A DNA stretch of 64,000 bases, taken from contig NC_045149.1 of assembly GCF_008831285.2 (NCBI RefSeq), positions 498,001-562,000 on the forward strand, written 5' to 3'. The position numbers were made by a program, and so were the translations under genes. Positions 12,401 to 24,109 of the stretch are shown piece after piece. This DNA comes from Nymphaea colorata. Its lineage: Eukaryota; Streptophyta; Magnoliopsida; Nymphaeales; Nymphaeaceae. Under the pieces are notes generated by a model that saw nothing but the letters and a program-made list of their open reading frames with translations, searched no databases and was not told the DNA's origin. Positions within the stretch are counted from its first letter, which is position 1. Each line of letters begins with the position of its first letter.

Positions 12401-12769
12401 GAGGACTCCACTTCTTGGGATGAAGACTAGGACATGTTTTTTTTCACTTTCCAAGTGAAGAATGACTTCATTTGTGTTGTAAAGCCATGAAGGCAATAGA
12501 GTTTTGTTAGTAACATAGTTATGTATGTGTTTAGTTTTCATTATCTAATTTTAATTTGTTGCTTATCTAGTCATTTTTCAATTTTTTTAATTTCTCATTT
12601 ATTTTATTTTTATATAATTGTCAGGATTTTTTATTTATTTTTTAAAAATTTGTTCTCCTTTTTCCCATTTGATTCTCGAGATATACAACTTTGTCGTATT
12701 ATATCCATTTTTTTCTTTGCCATATAATACTCGTACATATTTTTTGTGACAATTATTCAAACTTTGATC
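12401..12769. other. Intergenic, AT-rich, no gene
   Basis: T-rich 3' flank of the hAT relic. Open frames here are low-complexity Phe/Ile/Leu-rich translations without motifs. Confidence 0.5.
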
Positions 12770-13075
12770 TGGACATACATAAGTATTCGATTGGATTCAG
12801 AGATGGATTTGGATTAGACTTATTGTCAAAAAATTATCTCATATCCAACTCTTACATTTTGAAAATTGGCAAATTTCAGTTCAAAATTCGAATTTTGATT
12901 CAGATAGATTATAGAAATTAGGTTTTAGATCAGATTTGGATTTTGAAATTGGATTTCAGATTTAGATTTGAATATGACTTTTATTTAATCGTATTCAAAT
13001 CCGAATATGTGAATATTCGAAAAAATGAATATGATTAAGGGTATATCCAATTTGAATCCAATCAGTTGACATCCC
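12770..13075. repeat. AT-rich dispersed repeat with GATTC/GAATC phrases
   Basis: Dense repeats of ggatt, gattc, caaatccgaat and tgaatatgac. The same series of phrases, in the same orientation and order, recurs at about 58480-58860, and a weaker version at 8920-9060. This indicates a dispersed non-coding family of about 300 bp or more. Confidence 0.55.
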
Positions 13076-13959
13076 TATTCGAAAGCTCTTTTGCTAACTA
13101 TTTCTAAATTTGAGAATAAAGCATAGTAAAATTCTCTAAGGTCGAACCTTATTTCAAAAATTATAAATGTATGAACATTCTCATCGTTGCTAAGCAAATT
13201 CCAAAAACCTTTTTCTGTAAACAAAATCTTAGAAAAATGTGGAAACAAAAGATTCAAATTTTAAGCCTGTTTCTGAACATTTCATCAAATTAGTGGGTTG
13301 ATTTTGAATTTTATTTTCCAAAGGTATGTTAACCTAATGTCGGACGAAACCTGCAATTTTTCAGGATTGAGTTACATGTGCCGCTTTGGCACGCAATGAG
13401 CATAAGCTGGGGGTAGACTAAAATTTCAATATTGACCTTATTGAATGAAATGATATTCACCATATTTAATTGAATATCGTTATAGGGTGGTTCACACTAT
13501 GTATATGTAAAGTTTTAGTGATGACCTTTGTGCCATAAAAGGTGCATGTGCATATTTACTTGAATGCCCTTGCATTGTACAGATGCAACATATGCATACT
13601 TAACCTTCACGTCGCATGCATTATTTCATGCAAATGAAGGAAGATGGTCAGAAAGAAACAAGAGAAAGAGGTTCCCGCTAGAGGAAGGAAGAAGAGTGGA
13701 GGTTGCCGGTGAAGAAAGCTTGGCATTGAAGCAAAAATGATTGGAATAGCAACAAATGGAAAGAACAGTGAATTCACAAGTTTTTTTGTTTGTAGACATT
13801 AAATGACAAAGGTAATGGCTTTTACAAGGATTTTTTCGATGGTTGGACATTCGAAGAAATCAAAAGAGCAGTTCCTGATGAACTGAAGGCAAAGGTGATG
13901 ACAAAGCTTAAAAAGAAGAAATGTTGATGCAACAAATAATGAATGCTCCAGTTCATGTG
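13076..13959. other. Intergenic, no gene recognised
   Basis: Mixed AT-rich DNA without protein motifs. A short stretch near 13690-13880 is more GC-balanced but has no supported frame. Confidence 0.45.
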
Positions 13960-14440
13960 GGAGATAATGTTACAGACAAAATAACGAGTGCATCCCAGTC
14001 CATGTGATAGATAATGTTACAATGTAATGGGTTTGAGATAGTCGGCTTGAGATAACGAAATCATGGCGTAACGAATGTGTGAGATAACAATTTCAAGTGA
14101 TAAGTTTATGCATCCCAGTTTATTTCATTATTTCATAACCATTCCTATCATTATTGATCGATGGAATGGGAGAAGATATGTATAGTAAGTAGGCAATAAG
14201 TAAACAAAGACAAGATAATGCAATCACATTATGAAATGAATGTTTACGATGTAATGAGATAACAACAAGTCTACCACAAAGGTCAAAAATGGTAACGAAG
14301 GAAAGAGATAACATTGAGTCTACCACTAAATGGCGTGAGATAATGTTCTTTATTGATCAATAGACTTTATCATGAGATAATGTTGAATGTTATTTGATGG
14401 AAGGTATTTATGAGTAAAACAAATAATTTGTGAGATAATG
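13960..14440. repeat. Left GATAAC-rich subterminal repeats
   Basis: Several gataatgtta and gagataac phrases, plus a partial copy of the unit that makes up the right-hand array (from about 14185 to 14330). Confidence 0.6.
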
Positions 14441-14704
14441 TTAAAATGTTTTTTATTTTCTCTTAACTTTATCTATTGTAGATGACACAGTGTATGAAAT
14501 ATCTACATCATCGAATCGAATGACAACAAACAAGAGATTGAATTCCTCTGCGAGGAAATGAAGTATCCTGAATAACATGCTCCTTCTATAGGAATAGAGT
14601 TCAAGATGGATGAAATAAAAAATTGTAGTCCTACTATAGGATTGGATTTTCCCACTATGGAAATGGAGTCTGAGATGGAGTATTTCGATGAACATGTTCA
14701 TCTT

Positions 14705-16330
14705 TGTAGGAATGGAATTTGATAAGGAGGACATAACATATAGTTTCTATAATTCTTATGCTTTTCGTCATGGATTCAGTATAAAGAATGGCAGGATGGA
14801 GAGAAATGTATAGGGTGTAGTTGTGCAAAGGTCATATGCTTGTTCGAAACAAGGATGACAAAGATCATTAACATGTTTAACCAAACATAGGATTGATACA
14901 AGGTGCGGTTGTGCTGCCAATTTGGAGTTGGGAAGGCATCTAAATGGAAAATATTATATTCACGCAATGACGATTGAACACAACCATCCATTAGCACCTT
15001 CTTGCATGAGTTGCATGTTGAGGTCGCATCACAAATTGTCATTGTCACGTGTTGAAATAAGTGAGCTGGCTGATAGTATAGATATAATACCGCCAAAGAA
15101 GGCATATGAATTGTTTGTTAAAGCATAAGGTGGTAGTGAGAATGTTCCATTCACATGCATAGATCATAGAAACCACTTGAAGAGAAAAAGGATAGAATCG
15201 ATGTCACATTGGTCGAATCCATTCAAAAAAGATTAAGCAAAGACACAAGTTTTTACAATGCCATTTAGATGAACGATGATGGTTTATATTACAAATGTCT
15301 TCTAGGTAGATTCAAGGTATAGATTACATTGTGGATGCTTCTGTGATATGCTTATTTTTTACACAACTGTGAAGGTCAATACCCACGGGTGGCCCTTTGC
15401 TAAGTTTTTGAGGGTGAACCATTACTAGAAAAGTTGTATTTCGAGGGTCCATTCTACTTTGATCAGACTACTATGACATTTGAGTGATTGTTTAAGGTAT
15501 TCACCGAGGCCATGAATGAGAAGCACCTCAAATTTGTATTAACAGATGGTGACAGTGCAGTAGCAGCTGTAGTGTCCCTTGCATGGCCAGAAGCACATCA
15601 TCGTTTGTGTTTATGGCATATATTCTAAAATGCAGTGATGAACATTGTAATGAATCAGAAAACTGTCTTTAAGGAGAGTTTTGCAAATTGTGTCCTTAAA
15701 TGCAAAGATAGTTAGATATGTTTGAGTGAATGTGGACACAAATGGCTGAAGCATATAACCTATAAACAATATGTGGTTTCAAAAATTATATAAGGACAAT
15801 GAAAAGTTGACATTGGCATATGGAAGATAATATTTTGTGTAGGCATAATAAGCAACACACAGAGTACTGCATGCACGCTGCATTGAAAGAGGGATTGTAC
15901 TCTTGCTCACAAATATTTCAATTTATGAAACACTATGACAGATTTTTGGATGGTCTTAGGGATTGTGAACTTGAAAAAAATGTCAAAACATTTGTTTGTT
16001 GGTCTCAAAGTCTGGGTATGAATATCATTGAGCGAGTTGTAGCTGTGTACACACCAACTGCATTTGAATGGTTTAAGGATTCAAGCAACTAACTGTGACA
16101 TAGAATTACATGCACAACAATCAAGTTTTCGCATATATCATATGATAAAAAGGAAGTGATATTCGATTAAGATCAATGATGTGTTCATGACCTATGTCAG
16201 TGAAACATGTGATGTCAAATGTTCATGTAAGAAATTTGAATTTAAAGGTTTTTTTTGCTGCCACACTTTAAAGACTCTCGATCGAGAGAACATTCGGGAA
16301 CTGCTAGAAAGATATATCCTAGATAGATAG
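14705..16330 (+). pseudogene. FAR1-like / MULE transposase relic
   Basis: The N-terminal FAR1 DNA-binding region shows FYNSYAFRHGFSIKNGR near 14745, RCGCAANLELG near 14903, a C-terminal EHNHPLAP near 14978, and RSHHKLSLS near 15027. The MULE transposase core shows TDGDSAVAAVVSLAWPEAHH near 15545 followed by CLWHIF near 15610. A SWIM zinc finger follows (CSCKKFEFKGFFCCHTLK near 16210) with RYILDR near 16310. This is the canonical FAR1/FHY3-family order (FAR1, MULE, SWIM). Stops occur near 14810, 15128, 15230, 15628 and 16325, among others. FAR1-like proteins include domesticated light-signalling regulators, but the decay and repeat flanks favour a transposon relic. Confidence 0.85.
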
Positions 16331-16639
16331 ACAAAAAAAATTAAACCTAGAGTTAATGAAGATTTCTCTCGAAATTCCTTCCTGTGATTGTCATAAGTCT
16401 CGCAACCTATCCCGCTACTAGCATCTATGCAAGACACTGACGTATGTGTAGACCTGGCAGCAAGAAATGACCATATTTATAAATACATGATGCAGTTGGC
16501 AAAGGTTGCTATAGGGAATGTTTCAATCTATGTTGTGACAGCAAGACGACAATTAAAAGCTAGCCTGAAGCTACAAGTCCTGTCACATCTCCTCGAAGAA
16601 GAAGAAGAAGAAGAGCCATGGTTTTGCTAATATGGTATT

Positions 16640-17140
16640 CGATAATGTTGGGGTGAAAGTTGCAAAATATGAGGTCACTAGTCTACCAGTACTTTCAAGA
16701 GAAAGCCAAATAGGAGTTTGCTAGGAAAAAAAACACCCTAGAGAAAAGAGGCAGAACTGGAAAAATCAAAAAAGAAAATCACCATAAAAAAGTTGATTGT
16801 GTTTTGTATACAAACAATGTAGTTGAGACTTGCATGTCATTGACATGTAGGCAAGATGTATATGATCGTGGCGGTTTTACGAAACTCCTGGTAATTTTTT
16901 TGTATTATGCGCATTATATATGTTTGAACTTTAAACACGTTCCGATAATCAACTTTGTTTAATTGTTATAGTGCCACATAGATTCAATTTGTCCTTCACA
17001 ATAGTAGCCAAATATTGCAATGTATCATACAGTAAATGATTTTGTAACAACCATTGAAATATTAACGAAATAATGCGATAACTACACACAAACCTGATGT
17101 AGGGAAGGGTATGACAAGGCACATAGTGCCAAAAGCGAAT
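16640..17140. other. Spacer between transposase relic and right repeat array
   Basis: AT-rich. A short open stretch to 16630 may be the extreme C-terminus of the transposase. The first fragmentary repeat unit begins near 17070. Confidence 0.4.
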
Positions 17141-18540
17141 GAGATTACAACGAGTATATCATAACGATACAACATGATAACGACTGGAATAGCCGGAATG
17201 GATACGAGAGAATAAGATAACAATGTGTCTGTTGCCATCTGCTGCCAAGAAAACAATTAAGTAAATGAAGTCGAATTAATGTGATAACGATAGGAAGGGT
17301 CGGAATGGCACCAAGTGATGAGCAAATGAAATAACAACAGAATGTGATAAGTGAATTGACACCAAAAATACGATAAATTAACATAACAAAATAATGAGAT
17401 AACAATGAGTCTATCATAACGATAGAACGTGATAATGACCGAACCTGGCAATATGCGCCATATTGAAGGGCTATCATGGATAAGAAATAAGAAGATAACA
17501 ATGTGTCTGCTGCCAAGAAAACAATAAGTAAACAGAGACAAATTAATGCAACAAAGGCAGGAAGGATGAACTCTTAGTTCACACTGCACAAGGTCACGAG
17601 CAAATGAGATAACAATAGAAGGTGATAAGTAAACTGACGCTAACAATGTGATAAATTAACACAATGTAATGAGATAACAACGAGCCTACCATAACAAAAG
17701 AATGCAATAACAACTGAACCTGGTAATATGTGCAATATTGAAGCACCGGAATGGATGTGAGAGAACGAGAGAGAGACAAATTAATGCGATAACATCCAGA
17801 AAGGTAATACGAATGAGATAACAACGAAAGATGATAAGTAAATGGACACCAAAAATGCAATAAATTAACGTAAAGAAACAATGAGATAACAACGAGTCTA
17901 CCAAATGATAGAACACGATATGGCCAGAATGGATACGAGAAAATGAGATAACAATGTGTTTACTGCCAAGAAAACGATAAGTGAACGAAGGGAGTTAATG
18001 CGATAATGATAGGAGGGGCTGGATTGGATACAACAATGCACACAATGATGAGTGAATGAGATAACAACGAAAGGCGATAAGTACAAAAATGTAATAAATT
18101 AATGTAATGAAATAATGAGACAACAAAGAGTCTACCATAACGATAGAATGTGATAATGACCAAACCTAGTTATATGAGCCATATTGAAGGGTTGGAATGG
18201 ATAAGAGAGAATGAGATAGCAATGCATCTACTGCCAAGACATGATAGGTAAACAAAGAGAAATTAATGTGATAACAATAGGAAAGGCTGGATTGGACACA
18301 ACAATGCACACGGTGATGAGCAAATGAGATAAAAATAGAAGGTGATAAGTAAACTAACACAAATTTGTGAAAAATTAGCATAAGAAAACAATGAGATAAC
18401 GAGTCTACAACAATGATATAACATAATAACGATAGGAAGAGCCATAATGGATACGAGAGAATAAGATAACAATGTGTTTGCTGAAAAGATGATAAGTAAA
18501 TTGAAACAAATTAATGCGAGAAGCACATTACTTATCGAAT
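17141..18540. repeat. Tandem array of 212-276 bp GATAAC units
   Basis: The anchor gagatnacaacgagtctacc begins units at about 17141, 17396, 17671, 17883, 18117 and 18393, giving intervals of 255, 275, 212, 234 and 276 bp. Units differ by indels. Within each unit gagataac-type words recur roughly every 100 bp, along with tactgccaagaaaacgataag and gataagtaaactgacacc. The long overlapping reverse-strand open frames here are side effects of the repeat, not genes. Confidence 0.85.
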
Positions 18541-19589
18541 CTCCAAATCTTCTTTTTGTTGTTTTTGTTTAAAAACTCATTTTTATATTAACCATGGGCT
18601 TTTTTTGTTATACCTAAAATAGCACACAAAATTACATACACAAACGAGGCGTACATGACCAGCTTCTCAACTTTTCCCCAACTTTTTCTTTCTCCTCTCC
18701 ATTATTTTCTTTTCCATGACCACTGTCAGCAGTTAGTTCCAGCCATTGGCTCATGGTAACACACCGATGAGAGCCTATCTTTCTCTCTCTTCACCCAATC
18801 TCTTCTTTCCTTTTTTTTTCATTCCTTCTTTTGTTTATCTCACATTTTAAGGGTTTGTTTCTCAGTCGATATTGCAATGGCTGTCTCCGACAACAGCCCA
18901 TGTCCTACGAGACTGCAAGCGTGCCATAGGCCTCCGCCATTTTCCCTTCCCTCTCCCCTCCCCTCCCACCACTTTTTTTTTTTTTGGTTAGTGGGTCAAG
19001 CAGCAAAGGCTTTGTCACTTCCTACTAACAGTGCAGAGATGGTCGACTTTATTTCTTACTGATATTAGTTATCTTTTTTTTTAGATGTTGAAACAAAAGT
19101 GCTTCAGAGCTTCGACTTTAGCATGCATAGGCTATGGTTAATTCGTCATGGCCTACTAAAGAAAACATCGTTTATGCATTTACATAAGGTGATACTTAAA
19201 ATGGACATACCAATAAATAGATGGTACCAAGATAAAATGAAAAGAACTAAAATATGTAGTAAGCATGCACATGAACATTGTCCACATATTTCACACTAAG
19301 TGCTAAACATGTTTTAGCATTCATTTCAATATCAATTATTTTCGATCATGTATGGTGGATACATTGAAAACATGTGTGGATTCTATTAAACTTGGTACGT
19401 AGACAGGCATACTTTCCTCACGCTAGCACCATACCAGACGTCTTATAAACTGACAATATACGTACATTCCTAAAAATGAAACAATGCATAGTTATTTCAC
19501 TCACGGTAGAGGTAAAGGCACACAATCAATGAATGTACCATACAATGTACAATATACTAATACCTATAAAAGGGCACAAACTAAAAGGG
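18541..19589. other. Intergenic, CT-rich then AT-rich, no gene
   Basis: A pyrimidine-rich stretch at 18660-18990 resembles a plant 5' UTR or promoter, but the only following frame (18877-19062, 61 codons) has no homology I recognise. Nothing else can be supported. Confidence 0.45.
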
Positions 19590-20238
19590 TTAGCAGTAGA
19601 CCTGGGCATCCGGCCAGCCCGGCCCACTACAAGTGTGCTTGATTCCAATGGCCGGCCGGCTTGCTATCCAGCCCGCCGTTAAACAGGCAAGGCTAGGCCA
19701 GATATCGAGCCAACATCATCCAGCCCAAGGCCCGGTCGAGCTTGGACTGTCACGAGGAACATCGGCTTTTGTCTCGAGAGTTCATTTCTTCGCTGGAGTA
19801 GCAATAATGGTCGAACAGCAGGTTCTTCGGCGAGGCCACCAGCTGCCAGTACTACACGATCAGGTTCAATCTCACCGTCGTGCTTTCGGCGAGCGACTGG
19901 AACACCTCCTCTACTCAACTTCATTCCAGACATCACGGAGGACATCAACAAGAAAATAAAAAATAATAGGAAACCGACTGATGCCATGAGAAAAAAAGAG
20001 TTGAGGAGAAGCACAAGTGGAGAGGATGGGTGGCACACGTTTTAGATGGGGCATGTCAGTGGGAATAGACTGGAGTTGCCACACCTTGCATCGAGGAGCT
20101 GTCTCTAGATCTGCTTGGGGGTGGTGGGCAAACAAGACGACGAAGAAGAAAAGGAGGACGAAGACATAGAGGAGGGCATGGTGCATTTCCATTTTATTCT
20201 TATCCATTTTCATCAGCATTATTTTCGAAAGCTACCCA
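19590..20238. other. GC-rich host segment left of gene-less element copy 2
   Basis: Markedly GC-richer than its surroundings (ggccggccggc, cagcccgccg near 19610-19680). Overlapping open frames exist on both strands (19633-19959 +, 19679-20038 -), a usual by-product of high GC, and none has a motif I recognise. The matching right-hand piece of the same host DNA starts at 22291. Confidence 0.4.
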
Positions 20239-20981
20239 TGTCACGAGCTAACTTTTTCAAGTCTTATTTGGCCCGCGTGGCGCCGAAGGCTTCCCCAATT
20301 CTTCAACCAGCATGACTCAATCTCGATGTAGCGAAAACATTCATCTATCTTCTGGGACTGTGGACTAGACGAGGAGTGCTACGCACTCGGCACACCATTA
20401 GCCAGGTTTATCCCATAGTAGACCATCGGCAAAGCCGTAGCCATGAGGCTTTGTCAAAACATCGTCATTCTTCCAAGTGTCTATCTACTTCCATACGAAA
20501 TCTAGGTGGGGGTAGACTTCCCTTGGGAGGAAGTCCCCAGCCGAAACCAGTTGACGACTATATATCATTAAGCAAGGCGGCTGACCATCGCCCTAAGCAA
20601 GGCGGCTGACCATCGCCCTACTCGACGACGAGTATTCACTTACTCGCCCCCGTGTGACTCTACGCAGTTGTGGACACAACATATGCGTCCACTGGGGGAA
20701 TTGCCCCTAACCCACGCGCACCCCCTTGCGCATCCAAATGCTACGCGTGGTAAACCCATCTGATTCCCCATTGACAGACTTGCACTTTCAAATAGACTGA
20801 TGACCATGATGCATTTCTACGCTTCGTTGCTGCACCACTGCACTGCACATCTACGTGCATTGCTTTCTGCTTGACTTAGCGTTTGACTGAATCTCACATG
20901 CTTCCCGAGCAATGCCTAAGCTGGCCAAGCAGCATATCCTTCTACTGACTTGGCCGGGCCATACACAGTCGGTCTGCAACA
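20239..20981 (-). repeat. 3' LTR of gene-less element copy 2
   Basis: 743 bp, about 27 bp longer than its partner, mostly through a 25-bp tandem duplication at 20571-20620. Confidence 0.82.
20571..20620. repeat. 25-bp tandem duplication in LTR
   Basis: agcaaggcggctgaccatcg plus ccct(a) is present twice in a row. The partner LTR near 21905 has one diverged copy. Confidence 0.9.
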
Positions 20982-20994
20982 TTCTCCCACCACC
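20982..20994 (-). other. Polypurine tract of copy 2
   Basis: On the - strand reads ggtggtgggagaa directly before the 3' LTR start TGTTGCAGACC. Confidence 0.75.
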
Positions 20995-21560
20995 AAATCG
21001 TCACTGTCCTCAGTGACTTTGCCCCTGGCAAGAGAAATTCTGCAGTCATCCCCCTTCATTTCCTTTCAATTGAGCCTACATTCGTCTGATTGATGCACTT
21101 GTCACGTCGCGACTGCCTGCCTTATCGGGTGTTTTGCCTCTAGTCCATCCTTAATTTCTTCTCACTTTTTTGTCACTGTATGTACTTTTCCTTAATAAAG
21201 CTTGGAACATCTCCGACGACCACTAAGTCTCAAATTTCTGAGTTGTGTTGCCAACCTTCCTCGAGTCATGTCAACACCAAGGGCCCTTACCCTTCCTGGA
21301 CAATCCTTTTTCACGTCGGGCCTCTTATCCTATCTGCCTCAGCGAATGGCTCTCCTGGCCCTTCTGCTCCTGACACCTAGATGTCGTCTTCATAACGTGT
21401 GATCTCCATCTGGCCAACACCAACACGGTCACTTGAACTAGTGTCCGACGAACATGCCTAAACCATGGGCACCAAACAAGCCAATGTTTTTCAGAACCAC
21501 TTGTTGATTATGTCTTTTTGCAGCATTCTCATTTTTCAAGTTCTTTTCAAGAAATCGTCT

Positions 21561-21572
21561 GCTCTGATACCA
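21561..21572 (-). other. Primer-binding site (tRNA-iMet)
   Basis: gctctgatacca on the + strand is the exact complement of TGGTATCAGAGC, the initiator-Met PBS, 2 nt from the 5' LTR end at 21575. Confidence 0.9.
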
Positions 21573-21574
21573 CT

Positions 21575-22290
21575 TGTCACGGGCTGACTTTTTCAAGCTT
21601 TATTTGACCTGTGCGGTGCCGAAGGCTTCCCCAATCCTTCGGTCAGCCTGACTCAATTTCAATGTAGCGGAAGCATTCATCTATCTTCTGGGACTGTGGA
21701 CTAGACAATGAGTGCTACGCACTCGGCACACCATCACTTAGGTTTATCCCATAGTAGACCATCGGCAAGTCGTGGCCATGAGGCCCTATCAGAACATTAT
21801 CATTCCTCCAAGTGTCTATCTACTTGCATACGAAATCTGGGTGAGAGTAAACTTTCCTTGGGAGGAAGTCACCAACCGAATCCAGTTGACACTATATATC
21901 ATTAAGCAAGGCGACCGACCATCGCCCTACTCGACGACGAGTATTCACTTACTCGCCCCCGCGTGACTCTACGCGGTTGTGGACGCAGCATATGTATCCA
22001 CCGGGGGAATTGCCCCTAACCCACGTGCACCCCCTTGCACATCCAAACGCTACGCGTGGAGAACTCATCTGATTCCCTATTGACGAATTTCCACTTTCAA
22101 AGGGACTGATGACCATGATGCATTTATACGCTTTGTCATTGCACCACCGCGTTGCACATCCACGTGCATTGCTTTTTGCTTGACTTAGTGTTCGATTGGA
22201 TCCCACATGCTTTCTGAACAATGCCTAGGTTGGCCAAGCAGCATATCCTTCTACTGGCTTGGTCGGGCCATACACAGTCGGTCTGCAACA
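21575..22290 (-). repeat. 5' LTR of gene-less element copy 2
   Basis: 716 bp, from TG at 21575 to ..GCAACA at 22290 on the + strand. Homologous throughout to 20239-20981. Confidence 0.82.
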
Positions 22291-23841
22291 ACCTAGGCCT
22301 GACCAGTTGTTTTGTTGGGCCAAACTTGGCTGGATGGGTTGAAACCAACCTAATCCATCACCATACCCAGACCCGGGTAAGGCCGGCTACCAGGTGCCAG
22401 TCTAAGCTTAGGTGCCAGTCTAAGCTTAGTTAGCAGTGTACCTTCTATAAAGCAGACTTTTGACATCATTAGTAAGTAAGAAACCAAATAAGCAAAGAAA
22501 AAAAAAAACTTAGTGAAGACCCCCCTTTTATAAAATTTGAAGATATCACCATAGGTTTCTCTTATTTCTCACCACTAAAAGAAAAGAAAATAAAAATAAT
22601 TTTAATTAAAAAGATAGTTATGAACATAAGAAAATCTCTTTAACTCCTTAGAAAAATAGTAGTCTGAAGAGCTGAAACAATAAAGTTATAAAAACATTGT
22701 AGTTGCAATAGCAGTAAAAACTAGTAACAAGAGAATAATTCTCTTATCCTAACTTGCAGTGATAAGAAAAAAATGATAAATCCATTGAAAGAATCTTGCT
22801 CAAGGCAGAAAATCAACATTACGAAATCAACCTTTCAATTGTGAGTAAAGTAGAAGCAATATAAATATCCAAAAAGACTAAATTATGAGAAGAAAGACTA
22901 TACAACTAGACTATGCAGAAAATATTGCCAACAAAGGAAATACTATATCAACGAACGGTGGAAAACAAACTCATAATTATCTGCTAAACCAATCAAGTTA
23001 CCCTCAAAAGTTTAACACCAGCCTTGATTATTATTTCCATTGTATAGAAGTTTTAAGAATGCATAAAACGTAAAAGAAAAGAAAGAAGGCTGACACTGGC
23101 TGGCTTCAATGTTACTAAACAAATCAAATGTACAAAAAAATGCGTTTCGTCAGATTCTTAGTAGAAGGGCAATAAAATACAAAAAAAAAAAATGTCAACG
23201 AAAATCTTATTATGTCGTCTTTGTTCCTAGCTAAAAAAACCAAGCAAGAGAGAGAGTTCTTGCCTGACTGTTAGAGAGAGATGATTCAGATGTGAGACGG
23301 CAAAGGACGATCCCCTGATACATCGCATCAAGAAATTGAGAGACATTAGGGCTGAGGATAGTAAATTGGGTCGGGCTGGGGAAGGAGTGTGTTATTATGG
23401 AAAATTGAAATATACTGGCTGTCGAATATTGTCAGCGAATATTTAAAAGTCGTGACCAAGCTGTTGCTAAAAATGCTATAAACCGTTGTCATGCTTGTAT
23501 TTTTATTGCATGGTACTTTTTAGCTATAGTTTTTCAATATTTTGTCATCTTGTAATATTGGACAACTGACAATTTCTCATGTTATTAAATTCGTCAGGTT
23601 TTATAAGGTAATGGTTCACCCATCTGCCATGGCTTTCATGCAGGCAGCATCCTTGGCAAACAAGCCAACTTGGTGTAGCATAATCGTGCAATATATAGAA
23701 CATTTGATAAATCAGATATGAATATGAAGGGCTTATATGATTTAACTCCAATATACTGTCATTTACGAGAAAGACAAGTATAGTTGAACGATAAGAAGAG
23801 AAGAAAATGAAAAGGTAATGCCAGGGAGAGATCGATGACAA
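22291..23841. other. Intergenic, no gene; small tandem duplication
   Basis: GC-rich to about 22430, then AT-rich. An 18-bp unit (aggtgccagtctaagctt) is duplicated at 22392-22427. The frame at 22885-23073 has no recognisable motif. Confidence 0.5.
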
Positions 23842-23893
23842 TTAAGGGTGGGTAATGGGTCAGGTATTTAAGGGTGGGTAATGGGTCAGGTAT
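23842..23893. repeat. 26-bp tandem duplication
   Basis: ttaagggtgggtaatgggtc plus aggtat occurs twice head to tail. Confidence 0.9.
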
Positions 23894-24038
23894 CCATTGA
23901 ATAGTTTGGTACCCTGCCCACGGTGGATGGGCTGGCTATTTGACATTCCAACCGCCGCGATAAAAAAAAAACCTTGCCAGGTTGGGTATTGAGGGCTCTA
24001 CCTGCCTGAATATGTAATTAAAATTCATTTCTCCATAT

Positions 24039-24052
24039 TCTCTCTCTCTCTT

Positions 24053-24104
<52 letters not shown>
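24039..24104. repeat. Palindromic (TC)n-(TA)n-(GA)n microsatellite
   Basis: A TC tract, a TA core of about 20 bp and a GA tract follow one another, so the two arms are complementary and could form a hairpin or cruciform. Confidence 0.95.

Positions 24105-24109
<5 letters not shown>

Larger units (their letters stand above)
13960..18540 (+). mobile_element. FAR1/MULE-type DNA transposon relic with GATAAC-rich flanks
   Basis: A FAR1/Mutator-like transposase relic (14705-16330) is flanked on both sides by non-coding DNA rich in gagataac. The left flank (13960-14440) and the right array (17141-18540) share phrases in the same orientation: gataagtaaacaaagacaa, gagataacaac(a/g)agtctacc and taatgcgataac. 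This sharing suggests they are parts of one element. I did not find long terminal inverted repeats or a 9-bp target duplication, so both outer limits are estimates. Confidence 0.5.
20239..22290 (-). mobile_element. Gene-less LTR retroelement, copy 2
   Basis: A complete small LTR retroelement of 2052 bp read on the - strand: 5' LTR 22290-21575, PBS 21572-21561, 592 bp internal, polypurine tract 20994-20982, 3' LTR 20981-20239. Ends are TGTTGC..GTGACA. The flanks are accca (20234-20238) and accta (22291-22295), a 5-bp target duplication with one mismatch. The internal DNA has no gag, protease, RT or integrase motif in any frame. It is homologous to the internal DNA of 5840-6580: both share stretches such as gagatcacac, acttagtggtc and acccgataa. 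By eye the two LTRs differ at very roughly one base in eight, so the insertion is not recent. Confidence 0.82.

Noticed and set aside
14705-16330. A functional FAR1/FHY3 light-signalling gene
   Set aside because: Multiple in-frame stops and repeat-rich flanks; only a relic.
17062-18526. Chain of overlapping reverse-strand open frames of 60-130 codons
   Set aside because: They are translations of the GATAAC tandem array, repeat one another, and lack any protein-like composition or domain.
19633-20038. Overlapping frames of about 110 codons on both strands in the GC-rich segment
   Set aside because: No recognisable domain; frames on both strands are expected from base composition. A captured gene fragment cannot be excluded but is not supported.
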